A DNA stretch of 56,345 nt from NCBI GenBank assembly GCA_903910705.1, contig CAIWAN010000085.1, positions 1 to 56,345 of the forward strand, given 5' to 3'. Below, piece by piece: positions 56,293 through 56,345 of this stretch; the stretch's first letter is position 1, and each line of letters opens with the position of its first letter. This DNA comes from an uncultured Candidatus Marinamargulisbacteria bacterium. GTDB lineage: Bacteria; Margulisbacteria; Riflemargulisbacteria; GWF2-35-9. The notes beneath the pieces were generated by a model. That model had not been told where the DNA came from. It worked only from the letters and a program-made list of their open reading frames with translations, and made no database searches. Made by a program: the position numbers and the translations under genes.

Positions 56293-56345
56293 AAGTATTA
56301 TTCATGATGTTTGGGTTGGAAATACACCAAATTCTTTCATTGTAA

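Overview
This is a bacterial chromosomal window. The organism is not identifiable from sequence alone; gene content suggests a diderm, possibly of a candidate phylum. Most of it is dense housekeeping operons: ppdK, dnaG-rpoD, walJ-like/dnaB, rpsT, pstCAB-phoU, a second sigma-70 factor, copA, tilS, rlmK-like, hisIE, pgi and a phosphoglucomutase. Four regions stand out. (1) A carbohydrate locus at 9.5-20.5 kb encodes a solute-binding lipoprotein, a MalF-like permease, a MalG-like permease with a ~320-residue beta-propeller-like insertion in the first extracytoplasmic loop, and a 2017-aa GH8 protein with repeated CBM/Ig-like modules and a C-terminal TM anchor. (2) A defence-type island at 33.5-42.3 kb carries a Type ISP-like single-polypeptide restriction-modification enzyme, a PIF1-like helicase, RhuM, and two partial copies of an exonuclease I (sbcB) 5' end. 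It is bounded by a 51-bp perfect direct repeat that runs into perfect palindromes, next to a serine-recombinase fragment and tRNA-Val(CAC). (3) A 645-aa protein carries a nucleotidylyltransferase-like GTANPLHWAHL motif. (4) A RelBE-like toxin-antitoxin pair sits behind a duplicated tilS 3' tail that seems to supply its -35 box. A YvcK/CofD-like gene at the right edge is interrupted by one in-frame TAA, and a dispersed two-hairpin intergenic repeat family (about six copies) is present. Assignments rest on motif recognition by eye; no database search was run.
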